Counted from the stretch's first letter, positions 43,534 through 53,147 are shown. The stretch is 64,000 bases of DNA from Flaviflagellibacter deserti (GCF_042652085.1 NZ_JBHSJF010000008.1:62001-126000), one strand, 5' to 3'. The notes: a model not told the origin generated them from the letters alone. A program made the numbers and translations.

Positions 43534-44768
43534 AGTCGCATTACGCCGAGCGCATCGTGCGCGCTTTTTCGGCCGAGCACGGCGATATCCGCCAGATCGA
43601 GCTCGAACTGCGTACCGTCGGCGTGCGTCCGCAGCCTGCTCGCGGCGCGGCTGCTCAGCCTGCCGCAGCAAAGCCGGAGCACATCGACGTCCAGCGTCCG
43701 ACCGCCGATCCGACCACCGCGGCGCTCGTCGGCTCGCCGATCGACCATCGTCTGGCTTTCGACAGCTTCCTTGTCGGCCGCTCGAACGCGCTGGCCCATG
43801 CCGCCGCCCGGGAAGTCGCCTCGGCACGCCCGTCGGAGGCGATCCGCTACAATCCGCTCTACATCCATTCGGCCGTCGGCCTCGGCAAGACGCATCTTCT
43901 GCATGCGATAGCCGGCGCTGCTGAAGCGGGCGGACGCCGGGTCGTCTATCTGACGGCAGAGCGCTTCATGTTCGGCTTCGTCTCGGCTCTTCGTGCCCAG
44001 ACCTCGCTCGCCTTCAAGGAGACGCTTCGCGGGATCGACATGCTCGTCATCGACGACGTGCAGTTCCTGCAGGGCAAGACCGTCCAGGCGGAGTTCGGCC
44101 ACACGCTGAACGCCCTGATCGATGCCGGCCGCCAGGTCGTCGTCGCGGCCGACCGCCCTCCGGCGGAGCTTGAAAGCCTCGACGAGCGCCTTCGCTCACG
44201 CCTGGCCGGCGGCCTCGCCGTCGAGATGGGTTCGCTCGATGAGGAGCTTCGCCTCCAGATCCTGAAGAACCGCCTCGCCGCGGCTCAGGAGGCGCATCCG
44301 AACTTCGACGTTCCTCCCTCCGTCCTCAGCTATGTCGCCCGCACGGTGACCGCGAACGGCCGCGACCTCGAAGGTGCCATCACTCGCCTGATGGCGCACA
44401 ACACGCTGACCGGCACCCAGATCACGCTGGAAATGGCCGAGGAGGCGCTGCGCGATCTCGTCCGCAATCGCGAACCGAAGCGGGTCAAGATCGAGGACAT
44501 CCAGCGCATCGTCGCCCGTCATTACAATGTATCGCGCGCCGACATCCTGTCGGCCCGCCGCACCGCGACCGTCGTCCGTCCGCGCCAGATCGCGATGTAT
44601 CTCGCCAAGGTGCTGACATTGCGCTCGCTTCCGGAGATCGGGCGGCGTTTCGGCGGCCGCGACCACACCACGGTGCTGCACGCCGTGCGCAAAATCGACG
44701 GGCTCCTGAAGTCGGACAATTCGCTGGCCGAGGACGTCGATCTCCTGAAACGCATGCTTTCTGAGTGA
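43341..44768 (+). CDS. dnaA: Chromosomal replication initiator protein DnaA
   Basis: A 475-residue AAA+ initiator that melts the origin. Domain I shows WQRTQKRLRAELGEDIYLSW. An Ala/Pro-rich linker follows. The ATPase has NPLYIHSAVGLGKTHLLHAI (Walker A) and MLVIDDVQFLQGK (Walker B). Domain IV carries GRDHTTVLHAVRKI, which binds DnaA boxes. The start at 43341 has a perfect AGGAGG 5-10 bases upstream and gives a short lead-in as in relatives; ATG 43251 would add 30 residues. Confidence 0.96.
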   Translation: MSAPAHLPAGGDFESAWQRTQKRLRAELGEDIYLSWFARIELERVSDSGMAHLSVPTRFLKSWIQSHYAERIVRAFSAEHGDIRQIELELRTVGVRPQPARGAAAQPAAAKPEHIDVQRPTADPTTAALVGSPIDHRLAFDSFLVGRSNALAHAAAREVASARPSEAIRYNPLYIHSAVGLGKTHLLHAIAGAAEAGGRRVVYLTAERFMFGFVSALRAQTSLAFKETLRGIDMLVIDDVQFLQGKTVQAEFGHTLNALIDAGRQVVVAADRPPAELESLDERLRSRLAGGLAVEMGSLDEELRLQILKNRLAAAQEAHPNFDVPPSVLSYVARTVTANGRDLEGAITRLMAHNTLTGTQITLEMAEEALRDLVRNREPKRVKIEDIQRIVARHYNVSRADILSARRTATVVRPRQIAMYLAKVLTLRSLPEIGRRFGGRDHTTVLHAVRKIDGLLKSDNSLAEDVDLLKRMLSE

Positions 44769-44845
44769 TTAACGGCCATTTGGCCGCCCCCGGCTTGCAG
44801 ATTTCGATACGAGCGGCCAATGTCGCTGCCCCCGGCGTGTGGGGT

Positions 44846-44866
44846 CGCGGACGTCCCACGTCCGCG
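44846..44866 (+). other. Hairpin in the dnaA-dnaN intergenic region
   Basis: CGCGGACGT (44846-44854), loop CCC, ACGTCCGCG (44858-44866): a perfect 9-bp stem. No T tract follows. It lies 30 bases before dnaN and could attenuate transcription or stabilise message. Confidence 0.5.
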
Positions 44867-44895
44867 CCGCCGGTGAGAGCACGGAGCTGAGTTAG

Positions 44896-46014
44896 ATGAA
44901 GGTCACCCTTGAGCGGGCGGCGCTCCTGAGATCGCTCGGGCACGTCCACCGTGTCGTTGAACGCCGGACGACGATTCCGGTCCTGTCCAACGTTCTGCTC
45001 CGCGCAGGTTCCGACGGACTTCGCCTCCAGGCGACCGATCTCGATCTACAGGTCGTCGAGACCGCCACGGCCGACGTCGCCGATGCCGGCGCGACCACCG
45101 TTCCGGCGCATACCTTCTATGACATCGTCCGCAAACTGCCGGACGGCTCGCAGGTCGTGCTCGAGCAGACCGGCGATACCGGTACGCTGACCATCCGCGC
45201 CGGCCGCTCGCGCTTCACGCTGCAGACGCTCGCGGAATCAGATTTTCCGGATCTCGCGGCGGGCGATCTGCCGATCCGTTTCGAGCTGTCCGCCTCGGAT
45301 CTGAAGCGACTGATCGACAAGACCCAGTTCGCGATCTCGACCGAGGAGACGCGCTATTATCTGAACGGCATCTTCCTCCACGCGATGGAAGTGGAAGGAA
45401 ACTCCGTCCTTCGTGCGGTCGCGACCGACGGCCATCGCCTCGCCCGGGTAGAGATGCCGGCGCCGAAGGGCACGGCTGGCATGCCGGGCGTCATCATACC
45501 GCGCAAGACGGTCTCCGAGGTGCAGCGCCTCGTCGAGGATCCGAACGGCTCGGTGCTGATCGAGCTTTCGGCGACTAAGGTCCGCTTCACGCTCGGCGAT
45601 GTCGTTCTGACCTCGAAGCTGATCGACGGCACATTCCCGGATTACGCCCGTGTCATCCCCGCCGGCAACGACAAGCAACTGATCGTCGACAAGGCGGAAT
45701 TCGTCAGTGCGGTCGACCGCGTCTCGACCATCTCGTCCGAGCGCGGCCGAGCCGTGAAACTGGCCTTGAATGACGGTAAGCTGACACTCTCCGTGACAAA
45801 CCCGGATTCCGGCAGCGCCACCGAGGAGATCGAGGTCGATTACGGCGCGAGCGCGCTCGATATCGGCTTCAATTCGCGCTACCTGCTCGACATCGCCGCC
45901 CAGATCGACAACGACACGGCGCTGCTGAAGCTGGCCGATCCAGGCTCGCCGACCCTGATCCAGGACAAGGAGGGCTCGTCGGCCCTTTATGTCCTGATGC
46001 CGATGCGGGTGTGA
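44896..46014 (+). CDS. dnaN: DNA polymerase III sliding clamp subunit beta
   Basis: A 372-residue beta clamp, three similar domains of about 120 residues. It begins MKVTLERAALLRSLGHVHRV, with RTTIPVLSNVLL. The hydrophobic partner-binding pocket region FNSRYLLDIAAQID and the C-terminal YVLMPMRV are standard. It lies 127 bases after dnaA with a hairpin between, and its stop overlaps the GTG start of recF. Confidence 0.97.
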   Translation: MKVTLERAALLRSLGHVHRVVERRTTIPVLSNVLLRAGSDGLRLQATDLDLQVVETATADVADAGATTVPAHTFYDIVRKLPDGSQVVLEQTGDTGTLTIRAGRSRFTLQTLAESDFPDLAAGDLPIRFELSASDLKRLIDKTQFAISTEETRYYLNGIFLHAMEVEGNSVLRAVATDGHRLARVEMPAPKGTAGMPGVIIPRKTVSEVQRLVEDPNGSVLIELSATKVRFTLGDVVLTSKLIDGTFPDYARVIPAGNDKQLIVDKAEFVSAVDRVSTISSERGRAVKLALNDGKLTLSVTNPDSGSATEEIEVDYGASALDIGFNSRYLLDIAAQIDNDTALLKLADPGSPTLIQDKEGSSALYVLMPMRV

Positions 46015-47168
46015 CGGCGACGGATTCCGCTCCACTGCGGGTCGCCATTCACCGGCTCCGCCTTACCCAATTCCGCAATCATCCCACGCTCGACATCGTG
46101 ACGGGCGGCCGGGATGTTGCGCTTATTGGGCCGAATGGTGCCGGCAAGACCAATATCCTCGAAGCCGTCTCCATGCTGGCGCCCGGCCGAGGCCTTCGCC
46201 GCGCGACCTTGCCCGAACTTTCGCGTGCGGAAGGGCCCGGCGGCTGGACGGTCTCAGCCGATCTTGAAGGCGCATTCGGCGAAGCGAAGATCGGCACCGG
46301 GACGGAGCAAGGCGAAGGCGAAGGCGGCCGCAAGGTCCGCATCAATGGGGCCAACGCGCCGAGTGCGGGTGCGCTGTCCGACCACCTCCGCATCGTCTGG
46401 CTGACGCCCAGCATGGACGGTCTGTTCAGCGGTTCGGCCGGCGACCGCCGCCGCTTCCTCGACCGCCTGGTGCTCGCGGTAGACCCCGACCATGGCACGC
46501 GGGTCAGCGCCTTCGAACGTGCGCTTCGCTCACGCAACAGGCTTCTGGAAGAACCCGGCTCGGACCCTCGCTGGCTCGACGCCGTCGAGCGCGAGGTCGC
46601 GGAACTGGCCGTCGCCACCGCCGCGGCCCGAATCGACACGGTCGGCCGTCTCTCCGCGTTGATCGCCGAGACCCGCGACGATGACGACGCCTTCCCACAC
46701 GCCGAGATTTCCCTCGGCGGCTGGATGGAAGGAGAGATCGAGGGCGGCAACGCCGCCGATGTCGAGGACGCCTACCGCGGTCGCCTCCGTGACCTTCGCA
46801 ACCGCGACCGCGCGGCGGGACGGACCATCGAGGGTCCGCACGCCTCGGATCTGTCGGTGGGCCACGGTCGGAAACAGGCGCCCGCGGCGCGCTGCTCGAC
46901 CGGCGAGCAGAAGGCGCTGCTGCTCGGCCTCGTCCTGGCGCATGCCCGCCTCGTCGCAAGGCTGTCCGGTTCGGCGCCCGTTGCTCTGCTCGATGAAGTA
47001 TCCGCCCATCTCGATCCGCAGCGCCGTCGCGCGCTCTATGAGCGCCTGCAGCAGCTCGGCTCGCAGGTCTGGATGACCGGCGCCGACCCAGCCCTGTTCG
47101 ATTCCCTGCCCGGCGAGACCGCCCGCTTCGCCATCTCGTCGGGTCACGCGGAGCCGATGCAGAAATGA
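46011..47168 (+). CDS. recF: DNA replication/repair protein RecF
   Basis: A 385-residue SMC-like ATPase that loads RecA at gaps. The Walker A is LIGPNGAGKTNILEAVSML, the ABC signature region CSTGEQKALLLGLVLAHARL, and Walker B VALLDEVSAHLD. LRLTQFRNHPTLDI is the family start motif. The GTG start overlaps the dnaN stop (GTGA), and the recF stop overlaps the ATG of recQ, so translation of all three is probably linked. Confidence 0.95.
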   Translation: MTATDSAPLRVAIHRLRLTQFRNHPTLDIVTGGRDVALIGPNGAGKTNILEAVSMLAPGRGLRRATLPELSRAEGPGGWTVSADLEGAFGEAKIGTGTEQGEGEGGRKVRINGANAPSAGALSDHLRIVWLTPSMDGLFSGSAGDRRRFLDRLVLAVDPDHGTRVSAFERALRSRNRLLEEPGSDPRWLDAVEREVAELAVATAAARIDTVGRLSALIAETRDDDDAFPHAEISLGGWMEGEIEGGNAADVEDAYRGRLRDLRNRDRAAGRTIEGPHASDLSVGHGRKQAPAARCSTGEQKALLLGLVLAHARLVARLSGSAPVALLDEVSAHLDPQRRRALYERLQQLGSQVWMTGADPALFDSLPGETARFAISSGHAEPMQK

Positions 47169-48979
47169 CCGCTGCGCTCGAAGAGGCCCGCGCGGCGCTG
47201 AAGACCATCTTCGGCTACGACGATTTCCGGTCGGGCCAGGAAGAGGTCCTGTCCGCAGTTCTCGCCGGCGAAAACGTGCTGGCGGTCATGCCGACCGGCA
47301 GCGGCAAATCGATGTGCTATCAGCTCCCGGCGGTACTGCAGGGTGGGCTCACGCTCGTCGTCTCGCCGCTGATCGCGCTGATGCGGGATCAGGTCCAGCA
47401 GCTCAAGGCGGTCGGCATCGCCGCCGAGACGCTTAACTCGACCAACGACGAAACCGAGGCCCGCGCGGTATTCGACCAGATCCGCGCCGACGAACTTCGC
47501 CTGCTCTTCGTCTCGCCGGAACGTCTCGTCGGCAGCGGCGGCTTGGCCGCGATGCTCGCCCGTTCCGGCGTGACGAGGCTGGCCATCGACGAAGCGCATT
47601 GCGTCTCGCAATGGGGTCACGACTTCCGGCCCGAATATCGCCAGCTCGCCCGCATCCGCGAAATGCTCGACGACGTCCCGGTGATCGCGCTGACCGCCAC
47701 CGCCGACGCGACGACCCGCGCCGATATCGCCTCGGCGCTGTTCCCGGAGCAGCCGAAGATCGTCGTCCAGAGCTTCGACCGGCCGAACCTCGATCTTCGG
47801 TTCGAGCCGAAGGATCAGCCGCGCCGCCAGATCGAAGACGTCGTCATTCGTCATAACGGCCGCGCCGGGATCGTCTACACGGCATCACGCAATCGCGCGG
47901 AGACCCTCGCCGAATGGCTCTCGGGTAAGGGCCACCGCGCGCTCGCCTATCACGCCGGCATGGATCAGGGCGCGCGCTCGCGCAATCAGGACGCCTTCCT
48001 GCTGGAGGACAACATCGTCATGTGCGCGACGGTCGCCTTCGGCATGGGCATCAACAAACCGGATGTGCGCTTCGTCGTCCATGCCGACATGCCGGGCGGC
48101 ATCGAGGCCTATTACCAGGAGATCGGCCGCGCCGGCCGCGACGGCCTGCCCGCCGAGACCCTGACTCTATACGGCCTGGAGGACATGGCGCTCCGCCGCC
48201 GCCAGATCGACGAGAAGAATGGCGGAGAGGAAAGGCAGCGTGTCGAGCACAAGCGCCTGTCGGCGATGATCGACCTCTGCGAAGCCTCGACCTGCCGGAG
48301 ACAGGCGCTGCTCGCCTATTTCGGCGAGACGAGCGGGCCGTGCGGCCGCTGCGATCTCTGCTCTGGTCACGCCCGACTCGAGGACGCAACCGTTATCGCC
48401 CAGAAAATCCTCTCGGCGGTCGTCCGGACGGGTGAGCGCTTCGGCGCGGGCTATCTCGCGGACATCCTGCTCGGCGAGGCGACCGACGCGGTCGTCCGCA
48501 ACCGTCACGACGGACTGAAGACGTTCGGCGCGGGCAAGGATCGCAGCCGCCGCGCCTGGATGACCACTGTTCGTCAGCTTTTCGCCGCGGGGGCGCTCGA
48601 AGAGGCAAGTGACGAGCATGGCGGCTTCCGGCTGACGGACCGCGGAGCGACCATCCTGCGCGGACAGGAGCCGATCGCGCTACGCGTCCAGCCGGAGCGG
48701 GAAAGGCGGCGTCTGCGATCCGAAAAGAATCGCACCGACGGCATGGACGAAGCCTCGGCCGCCATGTTCGAGCACCTTCGTGCGCTTCGCCTCACCCTCG
48801 CCCGCGAGGAGGGTGTCGCGGCCTATGTCGTCTTCCCCGACCGCACCCTGATCGACATGGCGCAGCTTCGGCCGACCACCAAAAACGACATGCTCCTGAT
48901 CCAGGGCGTCGGCACCGCGAAGCTGGAACGCTATGGGGATGTTTTCCTTGCGGCGATCCGCGACTTCCAGCGGGGATAG
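47165..48979 (+). CDS. recQ: ATP-dependent DNA helicase RecQ
   Basis: A 604-residue superfamily 2 helicase. Motif I is VMPTGSGKSMCYQLPA and motif II LAIDEAHCVSQWGHDF. Motif VI is YYQEIGRAGRDGLPA. A zinc-binding domain has CEASTCRRQALLAYF and CGRCDLC; an HRDC domain ends the protein. RecQ works with RecF at stalled forks and gaps, so its position between recF and gyrB makes functional sense. ATGA overlap with recF. gyrB follows after 110 bases. Confidence 0.96.
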   Translation: MTAALEEARAALKTIFGYDDFRSGQEEVLSAVLAGENVLAVMPTGSGKSMCYQLPAVLQGGLTLVVSPLIALMRDQVQQLKAVGIAAETLNSTNDETEARAVFDQIRADELRLLFVSPERLVGSGGLAAMLARSGVTRLAIDEAHCVSQWGHDFRPEYRQLARIREMLDDVPVIALTATADATTRADIASALFPEQPKIVVQSFDRPNLDLRFEPKDQPRRQIEDVVIRHNGRAGIVYTASRNRAETLAEWLSGKGHRALAYHAGMDQGARSRNQDAFLLEDNIVMCATVAFGMGINKPDVRFVVHADMPGGIEAYYQEIGRAGRDGLPAETLTLYGLEDMALRRRQIDEKNGGEERQRVEHKRLSAMIDLCEASTCRRQALLAYFGETSGPCGRCDLCSGHARLEDATVIAQKILSAVVRTGERFGAGYLADILLGEATDAVVRNRHDGLKTFGAGKDRSRRAWMTTVRQLFAAGALEEASDEHGGFRLTDRGATILRGQEPIALRVQPERERRRLRSEKNRTDGMDEASAAMFEHLRALRLTLAREEGVAAYVVFPDRTLIDMAQLRPTTKNDMLLIQGVGTAKLERYGDVFLAAIRDFQRG

Positions 48980-49089
48980 AACAGGTCTTAAAAGATGAAA
49001 TCCGGGCCGTTTCGGCCTATATAGGGAGGCTGAGCGAATCGTCTCCCGTTCGCTGCCAAACAAGCTTGAATCTCCAAGGAATTTTGTTC

Positions 49090-51516
49090 ATGTCCCAACC
49101 CGCCGGATCGCCCCCGTCCGACGCTGAATATGGCGCGGAATCGATCAAGGTCCTGAAGGGCCTCGATGCCGTCCGCAAGCGGCCGGGAATGTATATCGGC
49201 GATACCGATGACGGGTCGGGCCTGCACCACATGGTCTACGAGGTCGTCGACAACGCGATCGATGAGGCTTTGGCCGGTCACGCCGACCATGTGACGGTGA
49301 CGTTGAACGCCGACGGCTCGGTCACGGTGTCCGACAATGGTCGCGGCATTCCGACCGACATCCATTCCGGCGAAGGCATTTCGGCGGCCGAGGTCATCAT
49401 GACCCAGCTCCACGCCGGCGGTAAGTTCGACCAGAACTCCTACAAGGTCTCGGGCGGCCTGCACGGCGTTGGCGTCTCGGTCGTCAACGCGCTGTCGAGC
49501 AAGCTCACGCTTCGCATCTGGCGTAACGACCAGGAGCACATGATGACCTTCACGCACGGCGATTCAGATGCGCCGCTTAAGGTCGTGGGCCCGGCGAACG
49601 GCAAACGCGGCACCGAGGTGACCTTCCTTCCCTCGACGCAGACCTTCACTTCGGTCGAGTTCGACTACGCAACGCTTGAGCATCGTCTCCGCGAGCTCGC
49701 CTTCCTGAACTCCGGCGTTCGCATCATCCTGACCGATTCCCGTGGCGTCGAGACCAAACGCGAAGAGCTGATGTACGAAGGCGGCATCGAAGCCTTCGTC
49801 CGCTATCTCGATCGCACCAAGAAGCCGCTCGTGGACGCCCCGATCGTCGTGCGCGGCGAGCGCGAGGGCATTACCGTCGAGGCGGCCCTGTGGTGGAACG
49901 ACTCGTATTACGAGAACGTCCTCTGCTTCACGAACAACATCCCGCAGCGCGACGGCGGCACTCATCTCGCCGGCTTCCGCGCCGCGCTGACCCGTCAGGT
50001 CACAGGCTATGCCGACAGCTCGGGCATCACCAAGAAGGAGAAGGTGTCGCTGACCGGCGACGATTGCCGCGAAGGCATGACCTGCGTCCTGTCGGTGAAG
50101 GTCCCTGATCCGAAATTCTCGTCGCAGACCAAGGACAAGCTGGTTTCATCCGAGGTGCGCCCTGCCGTCGAGAACGCGCTGAACCAGGCGCTTTCCGAGT
50201 GGTTCGAGGAACACCCCGCCGACGCCCGCACCATCGTCGGCAAGGTCGTCGAGGCGGCAGCCGCCCGCGAGGCCGCGCGAAAGGCGCGCGAGCTGACCCG
50301 CCGCAAGGGTGCTCTCGACATGGCATCGCTTCCCGGCAAGCTTGCCGATTGCCAGGAACGCGATCCGGCGAAGTCGGAACTCTTCCTGGTCGAGGGCGAC
50401 TCGGCGGGCGGTTCGGCCAAGCAGGGCCGCGATCGCGGCTTCCAGGCCGTGCTTCCTCTCCGCGGCAAGATCCTCAACGTCGAACGCGCCCGTTTCGACC
50501 GCATGCTCGGCAGCCAGGAGATCGGGACTTTGATCACCGCGCTCGGCACCGGCATCGGCAAGGACGAGTTCAATCCGGACAAGCTGCGCTATCACAAGAT
50601 CATCATCATGACGGACGCGGACGTCGACGGTTCGCATATCCGCACCCTGCTGTTGACCTTCTTTTACCGGCAGATGGGCGAGCTCCTCGAGCGCGGCCAC
50701 ATCTACATCGCCCAGCCGCCGCTCTACAAAGTCGCGCGCGGCAAGTCCGAGCAGTATCTGAAGGACGAGCGGGCGCTCGAAGATTATCTCGTCGGCACTG
50801 GCTCGGACGGCGTCGTGCTGAAACTCGCGACCGGCGAGGAGCGCAGCGGCGCGGACCTAGGCGCGGTCATCACCGAAGCCCGCGCGGTCCGGAGCACGCT
50901 TCAGGGCATGCATTCCCGCTATAACCGCTCGGTGGTCGAGCAGGCGGCGATCGCAGGCATTCTCAAGCCGTCGATCCTCGCTGATGAACAGGCGTCGGAA
51001 CACGCGGCAGCGGAGATCGCCTCGCGACTCGACGCAATCTCGGACGAGACCGAGCGCGGCTGGGTCGGCTCGATCGACGAGAACGGCTTCCTGTTCGAGC
51101 GCACCGTGCGAGGCGTCCGCGAGACGGTCCGTCTCGATCCGGCGCTCCTAGCCTCGGCCGATGCCCGCAAGCTCGACGAGCATGCCGTCGGCCTGAAGGA
51201 AGTTTACGGCGATGCGGCCGTGCTCCAGCGTCGCGAGGAGCAAACGACGATCCACGGACCGACCGGCCTGGTCGAGGCGGTGCTTGCGACCGGCCGCAAA
51301 GGCGTCTCGCTGCAGCGCTATAAAGGTCTCGGTGAGATGAACCCGGAGCAGCTCTGGGAGACGACACTCGACATCAATGCCCGCTCGTTATTGCAGGTGA
51401 AGATCAAGGAAGGCGACGACGCCGACGACATCTTCACCCGCCTTATGGGTGAAGTGGTCGAACCGCGCCGCGAATTCATCCAGGAAAACGCGCTCACCGC
51501 GAGCGTGGACGTATAA
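49090..51516 (+). CDS. gyrB: DNA gyrase subunit B
   Basis: An 808-residue ATPase subunit of gyrase. The ATP site is EVVDNAIDEALAGHA and the SDNGRGIPTDI loop. The TOPRIM domain shows ELFLVEGDSAGGSAKQGRDR and the metal-binding TDADVDGSHIRTLLLTF. The C terminus has QRYKGLGEMNPEQLWETT. ATG 49090 (MSQPAG) with AAGGA upstream is preferred to ATG 49066. Two GANTC sites (49036 and 49068) lie in the short leader, which has a possible own promoter. Confidence 0.97.
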   Translation: MSQPAGSPPSDAEYGAESIKVLKGLDAVRKRPGMYIGDTDDGSGLHHMVYEVVDNAIDEALAGHADHVTVTLNADGSVTVSDNGRGIPTDIHSGEGISAAEVIMTQLHAGGKFDQNSYKVSGGLHGVGVSVVNALSSKLTLRIWRNDQEHMMTFTHGDSDAPLKVVGPANGKRGTEVTFLPSTQTFTSVEFDYATLEHRLRELAFLNSGVRIILTDSRGVETKREELMYEGGIEAFVRYLDRTKKPLVDAPIVVRGEREGITVEAALWWNDSYYENVLCFTNNIPQRDGGTHLAGFRAALTRQVTGYADSSGITKKEKVSLTGDDCREGMTCVLSVKVPDPKFSSQTKDKLVSSEVRPAVENALNQALSEWFEEHPADARTIVGKVVEAAAAREAARKARELTRRKGALDMASLPGKLADCQERDPAKSELFLVEGDSAGGSAKQGRDRGFQAVLPLRGKILNVERARFDRMLGSQEIGTLITALGTGIGKDEFNPDKLRYHKIIIMTDADVDGSHIRTLLLTFFYRQMGELLERGHIYIAQPPLYKVARGKSEQYLKDERALEDYLVGTGSDGVVLKLATGEERSGADLGAVITEARAVRSTLQGMHSRYNRSVVEQAAIAGILKPSILADEQASEHAAAEIASRLDAISDETERGWVGSIDENGFLFERTVRGVRETVRLDPALLASADARKLDEHAVGLKEVYGDAAVLQRREEQTTIHGPTGLVEAVLATGRKGVSLQRYKGLGEMNPEQLWETTLDINARSLLQVKIKEGDDADDIFTRLMGEVVEPRREFIQENALTASVDV

Positions 51517-51608
51517 GCGCGATCTCTCTGGACCGTATGCCGGGGCATCGACCGCCCTCCTGACCTGGCGCTCGATGGTCCATTTCCGGACGGACATCAG
51601 GCTGTGGA

Positions 51609-51863
51609 TTATCCTGGCCGTCTCTCGCCGCCGGATGTCACTGACAACAGCACGGCGGCAGCTTCCCAGCTCCGCGCCATGCGTTCGTGGTGGGGCCAGG
51701 CGAGTGCTCCGGTTTCCTCGCCAAGAAATATCCGCCAGACTTCTTCGGGAACGCGGTCACCCGGCAAATCGGCCTCCATATCGCGGGTGGCGTCAATAAG
51801 CCGACGTCGCGTGGCTAGATCGAAGGGCACTGACACATCGACTTCGTCGCACTCGTCACACAT
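51609..51863 (-). CDS. Small hypothetical protein
   Basis: An 84-residue protein starting MCDECDEVDVSVPFDLATRR. I do not recognise the family. The N-terminal Cys-x2-Cys in an acidic stretch is notable, as is a later GALAWPHHERMARSW. GAGGG lies 6-10 bases before the ATG. An alternative start at 51911 adds 16 residues. No membrane segment. Convergent with gyrB. Confidence 0.55.
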   Translation of the reverse strand: MCDECDEVDVSVPFDLATRRRLIDATRDMEADLPGDRVPEEVWRIFLGEETGALAWPHHERMARSWEAAAVLLSVTSGGERRPG

Positions 51864-51925
51864 CGCTGGCCCTCGTAGTGGTGTCGCAGTCTGGCGTCCG
51901 TTGGTCGCCAACTCAATATCCCATC

Positions 51926-51948
51926 TCGCTAGATCGAGATTCTAGCGA
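51926..51948. promoter_or_regulatory. Inverted repeat TCGCTAGA-N7-TCTAGCGA
   Basis: Eight-base arms that are perfect reverse complements with a 7-base spacer. It lies about 63 bases upstream of the minus-strand gene starting at 51863 and covers the stop codon of the gene ending at 51942. It could be an operator of the former or a terminator hairpin of the latter. No T tract is present. Confidence 0.5.
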
Positions 51949-52139
51949 TCCCCTATCCTGCCCCTTTGCACGGGCCGGTACCGGTCGCGCCCGTCGAGGA
52001 TGCCGACATCGCGCTTCCAGGAGTCGGGCATCTCGTCGATGTCGATTCCGCTACTGCGCGCCGTCAGCCAATGACGAAGTTCACCAAATGCAGGCTTCGG
52101 GAGGAGCCGCTCCAGCGGCTGAAGAGCTATCGAGAACAT
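51942..52139 (-). CDS. Small hypothetical protein, faintly DUF1127-like
   Basis: A 65-residue protein. The start at 52139 (MFSIALQPLERLLPKPAFGE) has CGGAG about 6 bases upstream; a start at 52214 would add 25 residues. The core LRHWLTARSSGIDIDEMPDS followed by WKRDVGILDGRD faintly recalls the DUF1127 end (LDDRxLRDIGL). Identity is tentative. Divergent from the LysR gene by about 110 bases. Confidence 0.5.
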   Translation of the reverse strand: MFSIALQPLERLLPKPAFGELRHWLTARSSGIDIDEMPDSWKRDVGILDGRDRYRPVQRGRIGDR

Positions 52140-52250
52140 CACCGCTCCGAGGGAATACCCGTATTCTTTGATGGATACGGCCGTACGATGCGTTCGGTAT
52201 CGAACGAATTCCAATCGAATTGCTCACTGCATGGATCAAGAGAGCTTATC

Positions 52251-53147
52251 TTGAAGCTGTCGAGACAGCTCCCTCTCAACGCACTGCGGGTTTTCGAATG
52301 CGCCGCACGTCGGATGAGCTTCACCAAGGCCGGTGAGGAGCTTGGCCTCACGCAGACGGCCGTGAGCTACCAGATCAAGCTGCTGGAAGAGACGATCGGC
52401 GAGCCGCTGTTCCTGCGCCGGCCGCGCCAGGTGAGCCTGACCGATGCAGGCGAGCGGCTGGCGCCAAAGCTGACGGAAGCCTTCGCCCTGATGAATGATG
52501 CGCTCGCCTCAGTCGGCGCAGCCTTGAGCGAAACCTTGTCCATCCATTCGACCGCAACATTCGCGCAGCAATGGCTGTCGCGCCATATCGGCAATTTTCA
52601 GCTTAAGCATCCGACGATCGCCGTCCGGCTGGCGACCTCGGCGACCCTTATCGATTTCACTCGGGAGGCGGCCGATCTCGCGATCCGCTGGGGCACGGGC
52701 AATTGGCCGGGCCTCACTGCCCACCGCATCATGCGCATGGATTTCACACCAATGTTGAGCCCGAAGCTGGCGGAAGAAGCGGGTGGCATCCGCGAGCCCG
52801 CCGATCTTCTGAATTTGCCGATCATCAGCGCCGGCGACGAATGGTGGGGGCAGTGGTTCACCGCGGCCGGCATTGCCGATCCCGGGCTCGAAAAGTTCCC
52901 GCGCAACGAATTCGGCACCCAGACCATGGATGCGAGCATTGCGCTGGCCGGTCAGGGCGTGGCGATCCTTAATCCAGGGCACTTCGGGGAGGACATAGCG
53001 GCGGGCCGGCTGTACCAGCCGTTCTCGCTGATGTGCAATGACGGGAGGGACTATTGGCTCGTCTATCCCGACAGCCGCCGCAACGTCCCGAAGATCCGCG
53101 CCTTCCGCACGTGGATCACCGACATGCTTCCCGACGCCGAGCCCTAA
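52251..53147 (+). CDS. LysR family regulator, GcvA-like
   Basis: A 298-residue LysR regulator. The N-terminal helix-turn-helix (MSFTKAGEELGLTQTAVSYQ) and KLLEETIGEPLFLRRPRQ match the GcvA branch. The C-terminal domain is a periplasmic-binding-like effector fold (ADLAIRWGTGNWPGL). No ATG fits the usual start LSRQLPLNALRVFE; TTG 52251 gives a family-like N terminus, and ATG 52188 would add 21 residues. Convergent with the AidB-like gene, overlapping by four bases. Target unknown. Confidence 0.85.
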   Translation: MKLSRQLPLNALRVFECAARRMSFTKAGEELGLTQTAVSYQIKLLEETIGEPLFLRRPRQVSLTDAGERLAPKLTEAFALMNDALASVGAALSETLSIHSTATFAQQWLSRHIGNFQLKHPTIAVRLATSATLIDFTREAADLAIRWGTGNWPGLTAHRIMRMDFTPMLSPKLAEEAGGIREPADLLNLPIISAGDEWWGQWFTAAGIADPGLEKFPRNEFGTQTMDASIALAGQGVAILNPGHFGEDIAAGRLYQPFSLMCNDGRDYWLVYPDSRRNVPKIRAFRTWITDMLPDAEP

